Positions 45,463-53,047 of a DNA stretch of 64,000 nt are shown here, piece after piece (position 1 is the stretch's first letter; every line of letters starts with the position of its first letter). This DNA comes from Psychromarinibacter halotolerans (GTDB lineage Bacteria; Pseudomonadota; Alphaproteobacteria; Rhodobacterales; Rhodobacteraceae): NCBI RefSeq assembly GCF_029168315.1, contig NZ_JARGYD010000004.1:62001-126000 (forward strand), in the 5' to 3' direction. The notes below the pieces were generated by a model. That model did not search any database. It was not told where the DNA came from and saw only the letters and a list, made by a program, of their open reading frames with translations. The position numbers were made by a program, and so were the translations under genes.

Positions 45463-46815
45463 ATGTCGTCCCACGGCCCCGCCACCCCTATGACCGCCCG
45501 CAAGTCCGGGCCGCTGAAAGGCACCGCCGACGTGCCCGGCGACAAGTCGATCAGCCACCGCTCGCTGATCCTTGGCGCGCTGACGGTGGGCGAGACGAAG
45601 ATCTCTGGCCTGCTGGAAGGGCAGGACGTGCTGGACACCGCCAAGGCGATGCGCGCCTTCGGGGCCGAGGTAATCGAACATGGCGGCGGCGACTGGACCG
45701 TGCACGGCGTCGGTGTCGGCGGCTTCTCGGAGCCCGAGGACGTGATCGACTGCGGCAACTCGGGCACCGGGGTGCGGCTGATCATGGGGACGATGGCGAC
45801 CACGCCGATCACCGCGACCTTCACCGGCGATGCCAGCCTGCGCAAGCGCCCGATGGGCCGCATCACCGACCCGCTGTCGCTGTTCGGCTGCCAAGCCGTA
45901 GGCCGCGAGGGCGGGCGCCTGCCGATGACGCTGGTCGGCGCCGCCGATCCGGTGCCGGTGACCTACACGCTGCCAATGGCCTCGGCGCAGGTGAAGTCCG
46001 CCGTTCTGCTGGCGGGGCTGAACGCGCCGGGCCAGACCGTGGTGATCGAAAAGGAACCGACCCGCGACCATACCGAGCGGATGCTGGCCGGCTTCGGGGC
46101 CGAGATTACCGTCGAGGACACCGACGAGGGCCGCGTCGTTACCCTGACCGGCCGCCCCGAGTTGAAGCCCCAGACCATCGCCGTGCCGCGCGATCCGTCC
46201 TCGGCCGCGTTCCCGGTCTGCGCCGCGCTGATCGTCGAGGGGTCTGACGTGTTGGTGCCGAACATCGGCCTGAACCCGACCCGTGCGGGTTTGTACACCA
46301 CGCTGAAGGAAATGGGCGCCGATCTGACGTTCGAAAACGAGCGCACCGAGGGCGGCGAACCCGTCGCGGACCTGCGCGCCCGCTTCTCACCGGACATGAA
46401 GGGCATCGAGGTTCCGCCGGAACGCGCGCCGTCGATGATCGACGAATATCCGATCCTTTCGGTCGTCGCGTCCTTCGCCTCTGGCAAGACCGTGATGAAG
46501 GGCGTGAAGGAACTGCGCGTGAAGGAAAGCGACCGGATCGACGCGATGGCGCGCGGGCTGGAGGCCTGTGGCGTCACCATCGAAGAGGACGAGGACACCC
46601 TCATCGTCCACGGCATGGGACCGGGCGGCGTTCCCGGCGGCGCGACCGCCGAGGCGCGGCTGGATCACCGGATCGCGATGTCCTTCCTGTGCTGCGGCAT
46701 GGCGTCGGAGAAACCCATCGGCGTGGACGACAGCGGCCCGATCGCGACCTCGTTCCCGATCTTCGAGCCGCTGATGGGCACGCTCGGTGCACAGCTGGTG
46801 CGGTCCAATCGCTGA
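45463..46815 (+). CDS. aroA: 3-phosphoshikimate 1-carboxyvinyltransferase (EPSP synthase)
   Basis: A 450-residue EPSP synthase for the shikimate pathway. It is related to the Agrobacterium-type class II enzymes (SAQVKSAVLLAGLNAPGQT, RDHTERMLAGFGAE, PSMIDEYPILSVVASFA, LRVKESDRIDAMA, DHRIAMSFL). The start is DVPGDKSISHRSLI. The phosphoenolpyruvate-loop reads CGNSGTGVRLIMG, with Gly where the glyphosate-tolerant CP4 enzyme has Ala. The ATG at 45463 follows GAGAGG. It is followed 4 bp later by cmk. Confidence 0.94.
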   Translation: MSSHGPATPMTARKSGPLKGTADVPGDKSISHRSLILGALTVGETKISGLLEGQDVLDTAKAMRAFGAEVIEHGGGDWTVHGVGVGGFSEPEDVIDCGNSGTGVRLIMGTMATTPITATFTGDASLRKRPMGRITDPLSLFGCQAVGREGGRLPMTLVGAADPVPVTYTLPMASAQVKSAVLLAGLNAPGQTVVIEKEPTRDHTERMLAGFGAEITVEDTDEGRVVTLTGRPELKPQTIAVPRDPSSAAFPVCAALIVEGSDVLVPNIGLNPTRAGLYTTLKEMGADLTFENERTEGGEPVADLRARFSPDMKGIEVPPERAPSMIDEYPILSVVASFASGKTVMKGVKELRVKESDRIDAMARGLEACGVTIEEDEDTLIVHGMGPGGVPGGATAEARLDHRIAMSFLCCGMASEKPIGVDDSGPIATSFPIFEPLMGTLGAQLVRSNR

Positions 46816-46819
46816 GCCC

Positions 46820-47446
46820 ATGACCAACCGCCCGTTCACCGTGGCCATCGACGGCCCCGCCGCCGCCGGCAAGGGCACGATCTCGAAGCAGGTGGCGGAT
46901 CATTTCGGGTTCGCGCATCTCGACACCGGCCTGCTGTACCGCGCCGTGGGCGCCCGGACGCTGGACGGCGAGGACGCGCTGACCGCCGCCGAGGCGCTGG
47001 TGCCTGCCGATCTGGACCGCGAGGGGTTGCGCACGCCGCAGGTGGCCGAGGCCGCAAGCCGCGTGGCGGCGATGCCCGCCGTGCGCAAGGCGCTGGTAGC
47101 GTTCCAGAAAGGGTTCGCCCGCCGCCCCGGCGGCGCGGTGCTGGACGGGCGCGACATCGGCACGGTCATCTGCCCGGATGCCGACGCGAAACTGTTCGTC
47201 ACGGCCTCTGCCGAGGTGCGAGCGGCGCGGCGGCATCTTGAGCTGACCGGCAAGGGGCTGGCGGTGACTTATGACGAGGTTCTGGCCGACCAGCTGGCCC
47301 GCGACGCACGGGACACCGGACGGGCTGACGCGCCGTTGACACAGGCGCCGGATGCGATGCTGATCGACACCAGCGACATGACGATTGAACAGGCCGTGGC
47401 CCGCGCCATCGCCGAGATCGAAAGCAGGATGAGGGGAGACGGATGA
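46820..47446 (+). CDS. cmk: Cytidylate kinase
   Basis: A 208-residue (d)CMP kinase: P-loop VAIDGPAAAGKGTISKQVA at residues 8-26, FAHLDTGLLYRAVG for substrate binding, VLDGRDIGTVICPDADAKLFV and the lid RAARRHLELTGKG. The order aroA-cmk-rpsA is widely conserved, and here two genes (aldo/keto reductase, GNAT) sit between cmk and rpsA. The stop overlaps the next start (ATGATG). Confidence 0.93.
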   Translation: MTNRPFTVAIDGPAAAGKGTISKQVADHFGFAHLDTGLLYRAVGARTLDGEDALTAAEALVPADLDREGLRTPQVAEAASRVAAMPAVRKALVAFQKGFARRPGGAVLDGRDIGTVICPDADAKLFVTASAEVRAARRHLELTGKGLAVTYDEVLADQLARDARDTGRADAPLTQAPDAMLIDTSDMTIEQAVARAIAEIESRMRGDG

Positions 47447-48438
47447 TGCAGAAACGCAAACTGGGAACGACCGAGGTTTCGCCGTTGGGGATCGGCGCGA
47501 TGTCCTTCGGGCCGTTCTATGGACCGACCACGCAGGACGAAAGCTTTGGCGTGCTGGACGCGGCGGTCGAACTGGGCGTCACCCACATCGACACCTCGAA
47601 CGTCTACGCAGGCGGCAAGTCGGAAGAGACCATCGGCGCGTATCTTGCCGCCAACCCATGGGCGAAGGATCATTTCGTCATCGCCACCAAGGGCGGGATC
47701 ACCAAGGACGCGGACGGCAACCGCTGTTACCGCAACGATCTGGACCACCTCGAGGCCGAACTGAACGGCAGCCTCAAGCGTCTGGGCGTCGACTGCGTCG
47801 AGGTTTATTACGTCCACCGTCGTCAGGCCGACATGCCCATCGAAGACGCGGCAGAGGCGCTGCAGGCGCTGGTGGCCAAGGGCAAGTGCAAGTCCATCGG
47901 CTTTTCCGAGATCGCGCCGTCCAGCCTGCGCCGCGCCGCCGCCGCCGCGCCGATCGCGGCGGTGCAGTCCGAGTACTCGCTTTCGACCCGCGCACCCGAA
48001 CTGGGCTTGCTGCAGGCGACGAAAGAGCTTGGCGCAGCGCTTGTCGCCTTCTCGCCTGTGGGCCGTGGCCTGCTGACCGACACGCCGCCGTCCTTGGAAA
48101 AGGTCGAAGGCATCGGATTCCTCAAGGGGAACCCGCGCTTCCAGCCCGATACCCTGCCGCCGAACCTTGAATACACCGACGCGCTGCGCGAGTTCGCAGC
48201 CGAGATGGGCGAACCCACCGCCGCAATTGCCATTGCGTGGACGTTGGCGCAGGGGGACAATATCATCCCGATCCCCGGTACCCGCACCGCCGACCACTTC
48301 CGCGAACTGGTGCGCGGCACCGAGATCACGCTGGGCGACAGCGAACTAGCCGAGATCGAAAGAATCCTGCCGGTCGGCTGGTGCCACGGCGACCGTTACA
48401 ATGCCGGGCAGTGGAACGGACCCGAGCGGTATTGCTGA
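47443..48438 (+). CDS. Aldo/keto reductase
   Basis: A 331-residue NADPH-dependent oxidoreductase of the general aldo/keto reductase type. The TIM barrel begins RKLGTTEVSPLGIGAMSFG, with Asp/Tyr/Lys candidates in HIDTSNVYAGGKSEE and ATKGGI. The region YYVHRRQADMPIEDAAEAL holds the His. The cofactor C-terminus is IPIPGTRTADHFREL. Substrate is not known. It is inserted in the cmk-rpsA interval. Confidence 0.88.
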   Translation: MMQKRKLGTTEVSPLGIGAMSFGPFYGPTTQDESFGVLDAAVELGVTHIDTSNVYAGGKSEETIGAYLAANPWAKDHFVIATKGGITKDADGNRCYRNDLDHLEAELNGSLKRLGVDCVEVYYVHRRQADMPIEDAAEALQALVAKGKCKSIGFSEIAPSSLRRAAAAAPIAAVQSEYSLSTRAPELGLLQATKELGAALVAFSPVGRGLLTDTPPSLEKVEGIGFLKGNPRFQPDTLPPNLEYTDALREFAAEMGEPTAAIAIAWTLAQGDNIIPIPGTRTADHFRELVRGTEITLGDSELAEIERILPVGWCHGDRYNAGQWNGPERYC

Positions 48439-48920
48439 CTTCCACGCTGCCAGACCTGCGCCTTGCGCCCGCCGCGCCCGAAGATGGCACGCGGCTGGCC
48501 GCGATCCGGGTGGAAGCCATGCGACCCAGCCTAGAGGCGCTGGGCCGGTTCGACCCGGCCCGCGCCCGTGAGCGGTTTCTTGGTGCATTCGATCCGGACG
48601 ACACGCGCCTGATCCTGGACGGGGACGCGCTTGCGGGGTTCGTCGTGGTCCGGCGACGCGCGGATCACCTGTACCTCGACCACCTCTATCTAAGCCCCGA
48701 CCGGCAGGGCGAGGGACGGGGCAGTGCCGTTGTCGCCGCGGTCCAGGCCGAGGCGCGCGAGGCCGGTCTGCCCCTGCGGCTGATGGCGCTGCGCGGCAGT
48801 CGGGCGAACGCGTTCTACGAAAGCCTCGGCTTCGTGGTGACGGGCAGCGACAGCTGGGACATCCACTTTGAATGGCAGGCGCCAGCGGGTGCCGCCGGGC
48901 CGGGGCAGGGCGGCGCCTGA
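48432..48920 (+). CDS. GNAT N-acetyltransferase
   Basis: A 162-residue GNAT protein: DLRLAPAAPEDGTRLAAIRVEAMRPSLEALG, the acetyl-CoA loop SPDRQGEGRGSAVVAAV and SRANAFYESLGFVVTGSDSWDIHFEW. No ATG allows a full domain. A TTG at 48432, overlapping the previous stop by 7 bp, is the best start; the first ATG (48519 region) would cut the domain. The substrate is unknown. Confidence 0.75.
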   Translation: MLTSTLPDLRLAPAAPEDGTRLAAIRVEAMRPSLEALGRFDPARARERFLGAFDPDDTRLILDGDALAGFVVVRRRADHLYLDHLYLSPDRQGEGRGSAVVAAVQAEAREAGLPLRLMALRGSRANAFYESLGFVVTGSDSWDIHFEWQAPAGAAGPGQGGA

Positions 48921-48971
48921 CCCTGCGGCAGACGGCAGGCCGCCGGAACGCCCCACCCAGGCCCCCGGGGC

Positions 48972-49000
48972 TTGTCTTTTCGCGGTCGCTTGGCTATACG
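48972..49000 (+). promoter_or_regulatory. Predicted rpsA promoter
   Basis: A -35 TTGTCT (48972-48977), 17-bp spacer and -10 TATACG (48995-49000) give a start near 49007 and a leader of about 155 bases before rpsA. Confidence 0.6.
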
Positions 49001-49047
49001 CCTCCCGTCGACAAGACGGGATTAACCGCGAGACATCGAGACGAGCA

Positions 49048-49076
49048 GGGTCGGGACCACCGGCCCTCTTTGTTTT
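49048..49076 (+). terminator. Terminator-like hairpin in the rpsA leader
   Basis: A seven-base stem (GGGTCGG/CCGGCCC with one G-T pair), five-base loop, then TCTTTGTTTT. It lies between the predicted promoter and the rpsA start, so it is either an attenuator or a leaky terminator of the upstream operon. Confidence 0.55.
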
Positions 49077-49162
49077 GTGGACCCGTTGACCAATGAAATC
49101 CCAAGACCGGCGGAGACAACCGCACGGCCCGCAAAACGCCTATGAAGGAAAATAGACGCCAC

Positions 49163-50842
49163 ATGGCTCAGAACGCATCCATGGAGGAATTCGAGGCCCT
49201 CCTTAATGAAAGCCTCGAAATCGACACCCCGAACGAAGGTTCGGTTGTCAAAGGCAAGGTCATCGCTATCGAAGCCGGCCAAGCCATCATCGACGTCGGC
49301 TACAAGATGGAAGGCCGTGTCGAACTCAAAGAATTCGCGAACCCCGGTGAAGCGCCCGACATCGCTGTCGGTGACGAGGTCGAAGTGTTCCTCGACCGCG
49401 TCGAGAACGCGCGTGGCGAAGCGGTCATCAGCCGTGACAAAGCCCGCCGCGAAGAAGCCTGGGATCGTCTCGAAAAGGCCTATGCCGACGATCAGCGCGT
49501 CGAAGGCGCGATCTTCGGCCGCGTCAAGGGCGGCTTCACCGTCGACCTCGGCGGCGCCGTGGCGTTCCTGCCCGGTTCGCAGGTCGATGTGCGCCCCGTG
49601 CGCGATGCCGGCCCGCTGATGGGTCTCAAGCAGCCGTTCCAGATCCTCAAGATGGACCGTCGCCGTGGCAACATCGTTGTGTCGCGCCGTGCCATCCTTG
49701 AAGAGTCCCGCGCCGAGCAGCGCGCCGAAGTCATCGGCAAGCTCAGCGAAGGCGATGCCGTGGACGGCGTGGTCAAGAACATCACCGAGTACGGCGCGTT
49801 CGTCGATCTTGGCGGTGTGGACGGCCTGCTGCACGTCACCGACATGGCCTGGCGCCGCGTCAACCACCCGTCGGAGATCCTGTCTATCGGCGAGACCGTC
49901 AAGGTCCAGGTCATCAAGATCAACAAGGAAACTCACCGTATCAGCCTCGGCATGAAGCAGCTGCAGGACGATCCGTGGGATTCCGTCGAAGCCAAGTTCC
50001 CGATCGAGTCGGTTCACACCGGCCGCGTCACGAACATCACCGACTATGGTGCGTTCGTGGAACTGGAACCCGGCGTCGAGGGTCTGGTGCACGTTTCGGA
50101 AATGTCGTGGACCAAGAAGAACGTCCACCCGGGCAAAATCGTTTCGACCTCTCAGGAAGTCGAAGTCATGGTTCTGGAAATCGACACCGCGAAGCGCCGC
50201 GTTTCGCTGGGTCTCAAGCAGACCATGCGCAACCCGTGGGAAGTCTTCGAGGAATCCCATCCGATGGGCACCGAGGTCGAAGGCGAGGTCAAGAACATCA
50301 CCGAATTCGGTCTGTTCATCGGTCTCGACAACGACATCGACGGCATGGTTCACCTGTCCGACCTGTCGTGGGACCAGCGTGGCGAAGAAGCCATCCAGAA
50401 CTACCGCAAGGGCGACATGGTGAAAGCCGTCGTCACCGAGGTGGACACCGACAAAGAGCGTATCTCGCTCTCGATCAAGGCTCTGGAAGGCGACCCGTTC
50501 GCGGAAGCCATGGACGGCGTCAAGCGCGGTTCGATCATCACCGTGGAAGTCACGGCGATCGAAGATGGCGGCATCGAAGTGGAATACGACGGCCTCAAGT
50601 CGTTCATCCGCCGCTCCGACCTGTCGCGTGACCGTGCCGAGCAGCGCCCCGAGCGGTTCCAGGTTGGCGACAAGGTCGACGTCCGCGTCACCAACGTCGA
50701 CGCCAAGACCCGCCGTCTGGGCCTGTCGATCAAGGCACGCGAGATCGCCGAAGAGAAAGAGGCCGTTCAGCAGTACGGTTCCTCCGACTCGGGTGCGTCG
50801 CTGGGCGACATCCTCGGCGCTGCTCTGAAGGGCGACGAGTAA
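49163..50842 (+). CDS. rpsA: 30S ribosomal protein S1
   Basis: A 559-residue protein with six S1 RNA-binding repeats, at about residues 20-90, 105-175, 190-260, 275-345, 360-430 and 450-520. Examples are KNITEYGAFVDLGGVDGLLHVTDMAWRR and TNITDYGAFVELEPGVEGLVHVSEMSW. S1 binds mRNA and aids translation initiation. The ATG at 49163 (MAQNASMEEFEALLNESLE) matches the family start; an ATG at 49142 has no ribosome site. Codon use is strongly biased, as for a highly expressed gene. Confidence 0.95.
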   Translation: MAQNASMEEFEALLNESLEIDTPNEGSVVKGKVIAIEAGQAIIDVGYKMEGRVELKEFANPGEAPDIAVGDEVEVFLDRVENARGEAVISRDKARREEAWDRLEKAYADDQRVEGAIFGRVKGGFTVDLGGAVAFLPGSQVDVRPVRDAGPLMGLKQPFQILKMDRRRGNIVVSRRAILEESRAEQRAEVIGKLSEGDAVDGVVKNITEYGAFVDLGGVDGLLHVTDMAWRRVNHPSEILSIGETVKVQVIKINKETHRISLGMKQLQDDPWDSVEAKFPIESVHTGRVTNITDYGAFVELEPGVEGLVHVSEMSWTKKNVHPGKIVSTSQEVEVMVLEIDTAKRRVSLGLKQTMRNPWEVFEESHPMGTEVEGEVKNITEFGLFIGLDNDIDGMVHLSDLSWDQRGEEAIQNYRKGDMVKAVVTEVDTDKERISLSIKALEGDPFAEAMDGVKRGSIITVEVTAIEDGGIEVEYDGLKSFIRRSDLSRDRAEQRPERFQVGDKVDVRVTNVDAKTRRLGLSIKAREIAEEKEAVQQYGSSDSGASLGDILGAALKGDE

Positions 50843-50871
50843 GAGATTTCCCGGCCTCTGCCGGTGAAGCG

Positions 50872-50901
50872 AACCCCGCGCCGAAAGGCGCGGGGTTTTT
50901 T
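50872..50901 (+). terminator. Intrinsic terminator of rpsA
   Basis: A perfect ten-base stem ACCCCGCGCC/GGCGCGGGGT with a GAAA tetraloop and TTTTTT, 30 bp after the stop. A textbook rho-independent terminator. Confidence 0.93.
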
Positions 50902-51250
50902 CGTTCCCGGTCGGACAAAATCGCCCGGGCAACGCCTCGGCGCCTTTTTTACTTGTTAATGAACATGCTCCGACTCCGACCTGCCGACTGGGGCAGAGGC
51001 GGCGAAATACGTCCGACAGATTCGCCCGCTTTGCGAATCAGCAGTGCCCTCTGCTTGCTCGGAACGCCCGGAATTCAGCGAAATCATTGGGTTTTTCCCG
51101 CTGCGCCGCCGCATCGACGCGCGATTCCATGCCGAAATCACCTTTTCTGGCGCGAAACCCGTGGCGCTGTTGTTTTGTGCCTTCTAGATTGGGCCTATAG
51201 TCCTACGATAACTAGAGCCGTGAAAACGCGGCCGTTTTTCTGAAAGCGAT
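50902..51250. other. Gap between rpsA terminator and ihfB
   Basis: No gene is seen. A short GC hairpin before six T at about 50930-50952 may be a second terminator. The right end carries the predicted ihfB promoter. Confidence 0.45.
51170..51201 (+). promoter_or_regulatory. Possible ihfB promoter
   Basis: A TATAGT -10 at 51196-51201 is clear. Possible -35 boxes TTGTTT (51170, spacing 20) or TTGTGC (51175, spacing 15) are badly spaced, so the call is tentative. Confidence 0.4.
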
Positions 51251-51265
51251 GGGGGAATGCTGCCA

Positions 51266-51550
51266 ATGATCCGCTCGGAATTGATCCAGAAGATCGCTGA
51301 CGAAAATCCGCACCTGTTCCAGCGCGATGTCGAACGGATCGTAAACACGATCTTCGAAGAAGTGATCGAAGCGATGGCGCGTGGCGACCGCGTCGAATTG
51401 CGCGGCTTCGGGGCCTTTTCCGTAAAGAAGCGGGATGCCAGACTGGGACGGAACCCGCGCACCGGCGAATCCGTTGAGGTGGACGAGAAACATGTCCCCT
51501 TCTTCAAGACCGGCAAGCTGCTGCGCGACCGGCTGAACGGAAACGCCTGA
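51266..51550 (+). CDS. ihfB: Integration host factor, beta subunit
   Basis: A 94-residue nucleoid protein that bends DNA as a heterodimer with IhfA. MIRSELIQKIADENPHLFQRDVERIVNTIFEEV leads into the beta-arm with RGFGAFSVKKRDARLGRNPRTGESV, where Arg-Asn-Pro is the intercalating tip. The ATG at 51266 was chosen over 51257 because GGGGGA is 9 bp upstream of it but only touches the first one. rpsA-ihfB-lapA order is conserved in proteobacteria. Confidence 0.94.
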   Translation: MIRSELIQKIADENPHLFQRDVERIVNTIFEEVIEAMARGDRVELRGFGAFSVKKRDARLGRNPRTGESVEVDEKHVPFFKTGKLLRDRLNGNA

Positions 51551-51557
51551 GACTTAT

Positions 51558-51917
51558 ATGCGCTATATTCGCTACCTGATCCTGGCCGTCATCGCGGTCT
51601 GCCTGATTACCGTTGCCCTTGCCAACCGCGAGATGGTGACGCTGAACGTCCTGCCCGAGCAGACCAGTCTGCTGCTGGGCTTCAACTCTTCGGTGACGCT
51701 GCCGCTGTTCCTTGTCATCCTTGGCGGGGTCGTGATCGGCCTTCTGCTGGGCTTCGTCTGGGAATGGCTGCGCGAGCACAAGCACCGCGCCGAAGCCGCC
51801 CACCAGCGCCGCGAGAAGGAAAAGCTTGCGCGCGAGGTGACTCGGATCAAGCACGAGAAGCCGGGGACGTCGGACGACGTGCTGGCTTTGCTTGAGGACG
51901 ACCGCAAGGCAAGCTAG
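51558..51917 (+). CDS. lapA: LapA-domain membrane protein
   Basis: A 119-residue inner-membrane protein with two helices (about 5-22 and 45-70, LFLVILGGVVIGLLLGFVWEWLRE) and a charged cytoplasmic tail that forms a coiled coil (HKHRAEAAHQRREKEKLAREVTRIK). It belongs to the LapA (lipopolysaccharide assembly protein A) family by order after ihfB and sequence. The LapB partner is not in the window. Confidence 0.85.
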   Translation: MRYIRYLILAVIAVCLITVALANREMVTLNVLPEQTSLLLGFNSSVTLPLFLVILGGVVIGLLLGFVWEWLREHKHRAEAAHQRREKEKLAREVTRIKHEKPGTSDDVLALLEDDRKAS

Positions 51918-51930
51918 ACCCGCGGCTGCC

Positions 51931-52569
51931 ATGACCTCGACACGCATCAAGTTCTGCGGCCTGTCCCGGCCCGAAGACGTCGCCGCCGCCGCCAAGGCGG
52001 GCGCGGCCTATGTCGGGTTCGTCTTCTTCCCGAAATCGCCCCGGAACGTGTCCATCGAAACGGCCGCTGAGTTGGCGGCCGAGGTGCCCGTGGGCATCTG
52101 CAAGGTCGCCCTGACGGTGAACGCCGACAACGAACTGCTGGACCGGATCACCGACACCGTGCCGCTGGACATGCTTCAGTTGCACGGCAAGGAAACCCCG
52201 GAACGGGTGGCCGAGGTGAAGGCGCGGTACGGGCTTCCGGTGATGAAAGCGGTCGGGATCGCCACGGAAGACGACCTTCCGACGCTAGAGACCTACGTCT
52301 CTGTCGCCGACCAGATCCTGCTCGACGCCAAGCCGTCTCCGGACGACGACCGGCCCGGCGGCAACGGGGTGGCCTTCGACTGGACATTGATCGCCAATCG
52401 GCGCTGGCCAGTTCCGTGGATGCTGGCCGGTGGGCTGACCCCGGATAACGTCGCCGAGGCGGTTCGCCTGACCGGCGCGCGGCAAGTCGACCTGTCGTCC
52501 GGCATCGAAAGCGCCCCCGGCGTCAAAGACCCCGCGAAGATCGCGGCCTTGGCGAAGGCGCTGGCATGA
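51931..52569 (+). CDS. trpF: Phosphoribosylanthranilate isomerase
   Basis: A 212-residue TIM-barrel enzyme of tryptophan synthesis. RIKFCGLSRPEDVAAAAKAGAAYVGFVFFPKSPRN has the catalytic Cys. MLQLHGKETPE, the catalytic Asp region ILLDAKP, and GGLTPDNVAEAV and VDLSSGIESAPGVKDPAKI for phosphate binding follow. trpB lies 2.3 kb downstream; in many relatives the two are adjacent. The stop overlaps the next start. Confidence 0.94.
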   Translation: MTSTRIKFCGLSRPEDVAAAAKAGAAYVGFVFFPKSPRNVSIETAAELAAEVPVGICKVALTVNADNELLDRITDTVPLDMLQLHGKETPERVAEVKARYGLPVMKAVGIATEDDLPTLETYVSVADQILLDAKPSPDDDRPGGNGVAFDWTLIANRRWPVPWMLAGGLTPDNVAEAVRLTGARQVDLSSGIESAPGVKDPAKIAALAKALA

Positions 52570-53009
52570 TCTGGCGCGAGGCCCGGCGCGAGGATGTGCC
52601 GGCCGTCGTGGCGCTTTTGGCGAATGATTTTCTGGGGCAGGGGCGAGAGCAGTCCGATATGGACGGCTACTTTTCGGCGTTCGACGCGATGGCGGACGAG
52701 GGTGCGAACCATCTGATCGTCGGGGAAGAGGACGGCGTTGTCGTCGCCACCTACCAGATCACGTTCATTTCAGGCCTGTCGATCAGCGCGGCCCGCCGCG
52801 CGCAGGTCGAAGGCGTGCGGGTGTCCGACACCATGCGGGGCCGCGGGCTGGGCCGGGCGATGTTCGACGATGCCGAAGCACGGGCCCGCGCCGCCGGCTG
52901 CCGTCTGATGCAGTTGACGATGAACGCGCAGCGGACCGAATCCCGCAAGTTCTACGAGGCGCTGGGATATGACCCCAGCCACGTCGGTTTCAAGAAAACG
53001 CTGGTCTAA
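52566..53009 (+). CDS. GNAT N-acetyltransferase
   Basis: A 147-residue acetyltransferase. MIWREARREDVPAVVALLANDFLG, the acetyl-CoA loop TMRGRGLGRAMFDDAEARARAAGC and the late TESRKFYEALGYDPSHVGFKK are clear. Substrate unknown. It overlaps trpF by 4 bp and ends at a hairpin, so it is part of the ihfB-lapA-trpF run. Confidence 0.85.
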   Translation: MIWREARREDVPAVVALLANDFLGQGREQSDMDGYFSAFDAMADEGANHLIVGEEDGVVVATYQITFISGLSISAARRAQVEGVRVSDTMRGRGLGRAMFDDAEARARAAGCRLMQLTMNAQRTESRKFYEALGYDPSHVGFKKTLV

Positions 53010-53014
53010 GCGCG

Positions 53015-53037
53015 CCGCCCCCGCCGAACGGGGGCGG
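53015..53037. terminator. Hairpin between convergent genes
   Basis: A perfect nine-base stem CCGCCCCCG/CGGGGGCGG five bases after the GNAT stop, facing the end of the tannase gene. It may serve both strands. There is no T tract. Confidence 0.55.
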
Positions 53038-53047
53038 GAGAAATGGC

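Noticed and set aside
48949..48971. GCCCC...GGGGC hairpin before the rpsA promoter as a terminator for the cmk operon
   Set aside because: The stem is five bases with a 12-base loop and overlaps the -35, too weak to call.
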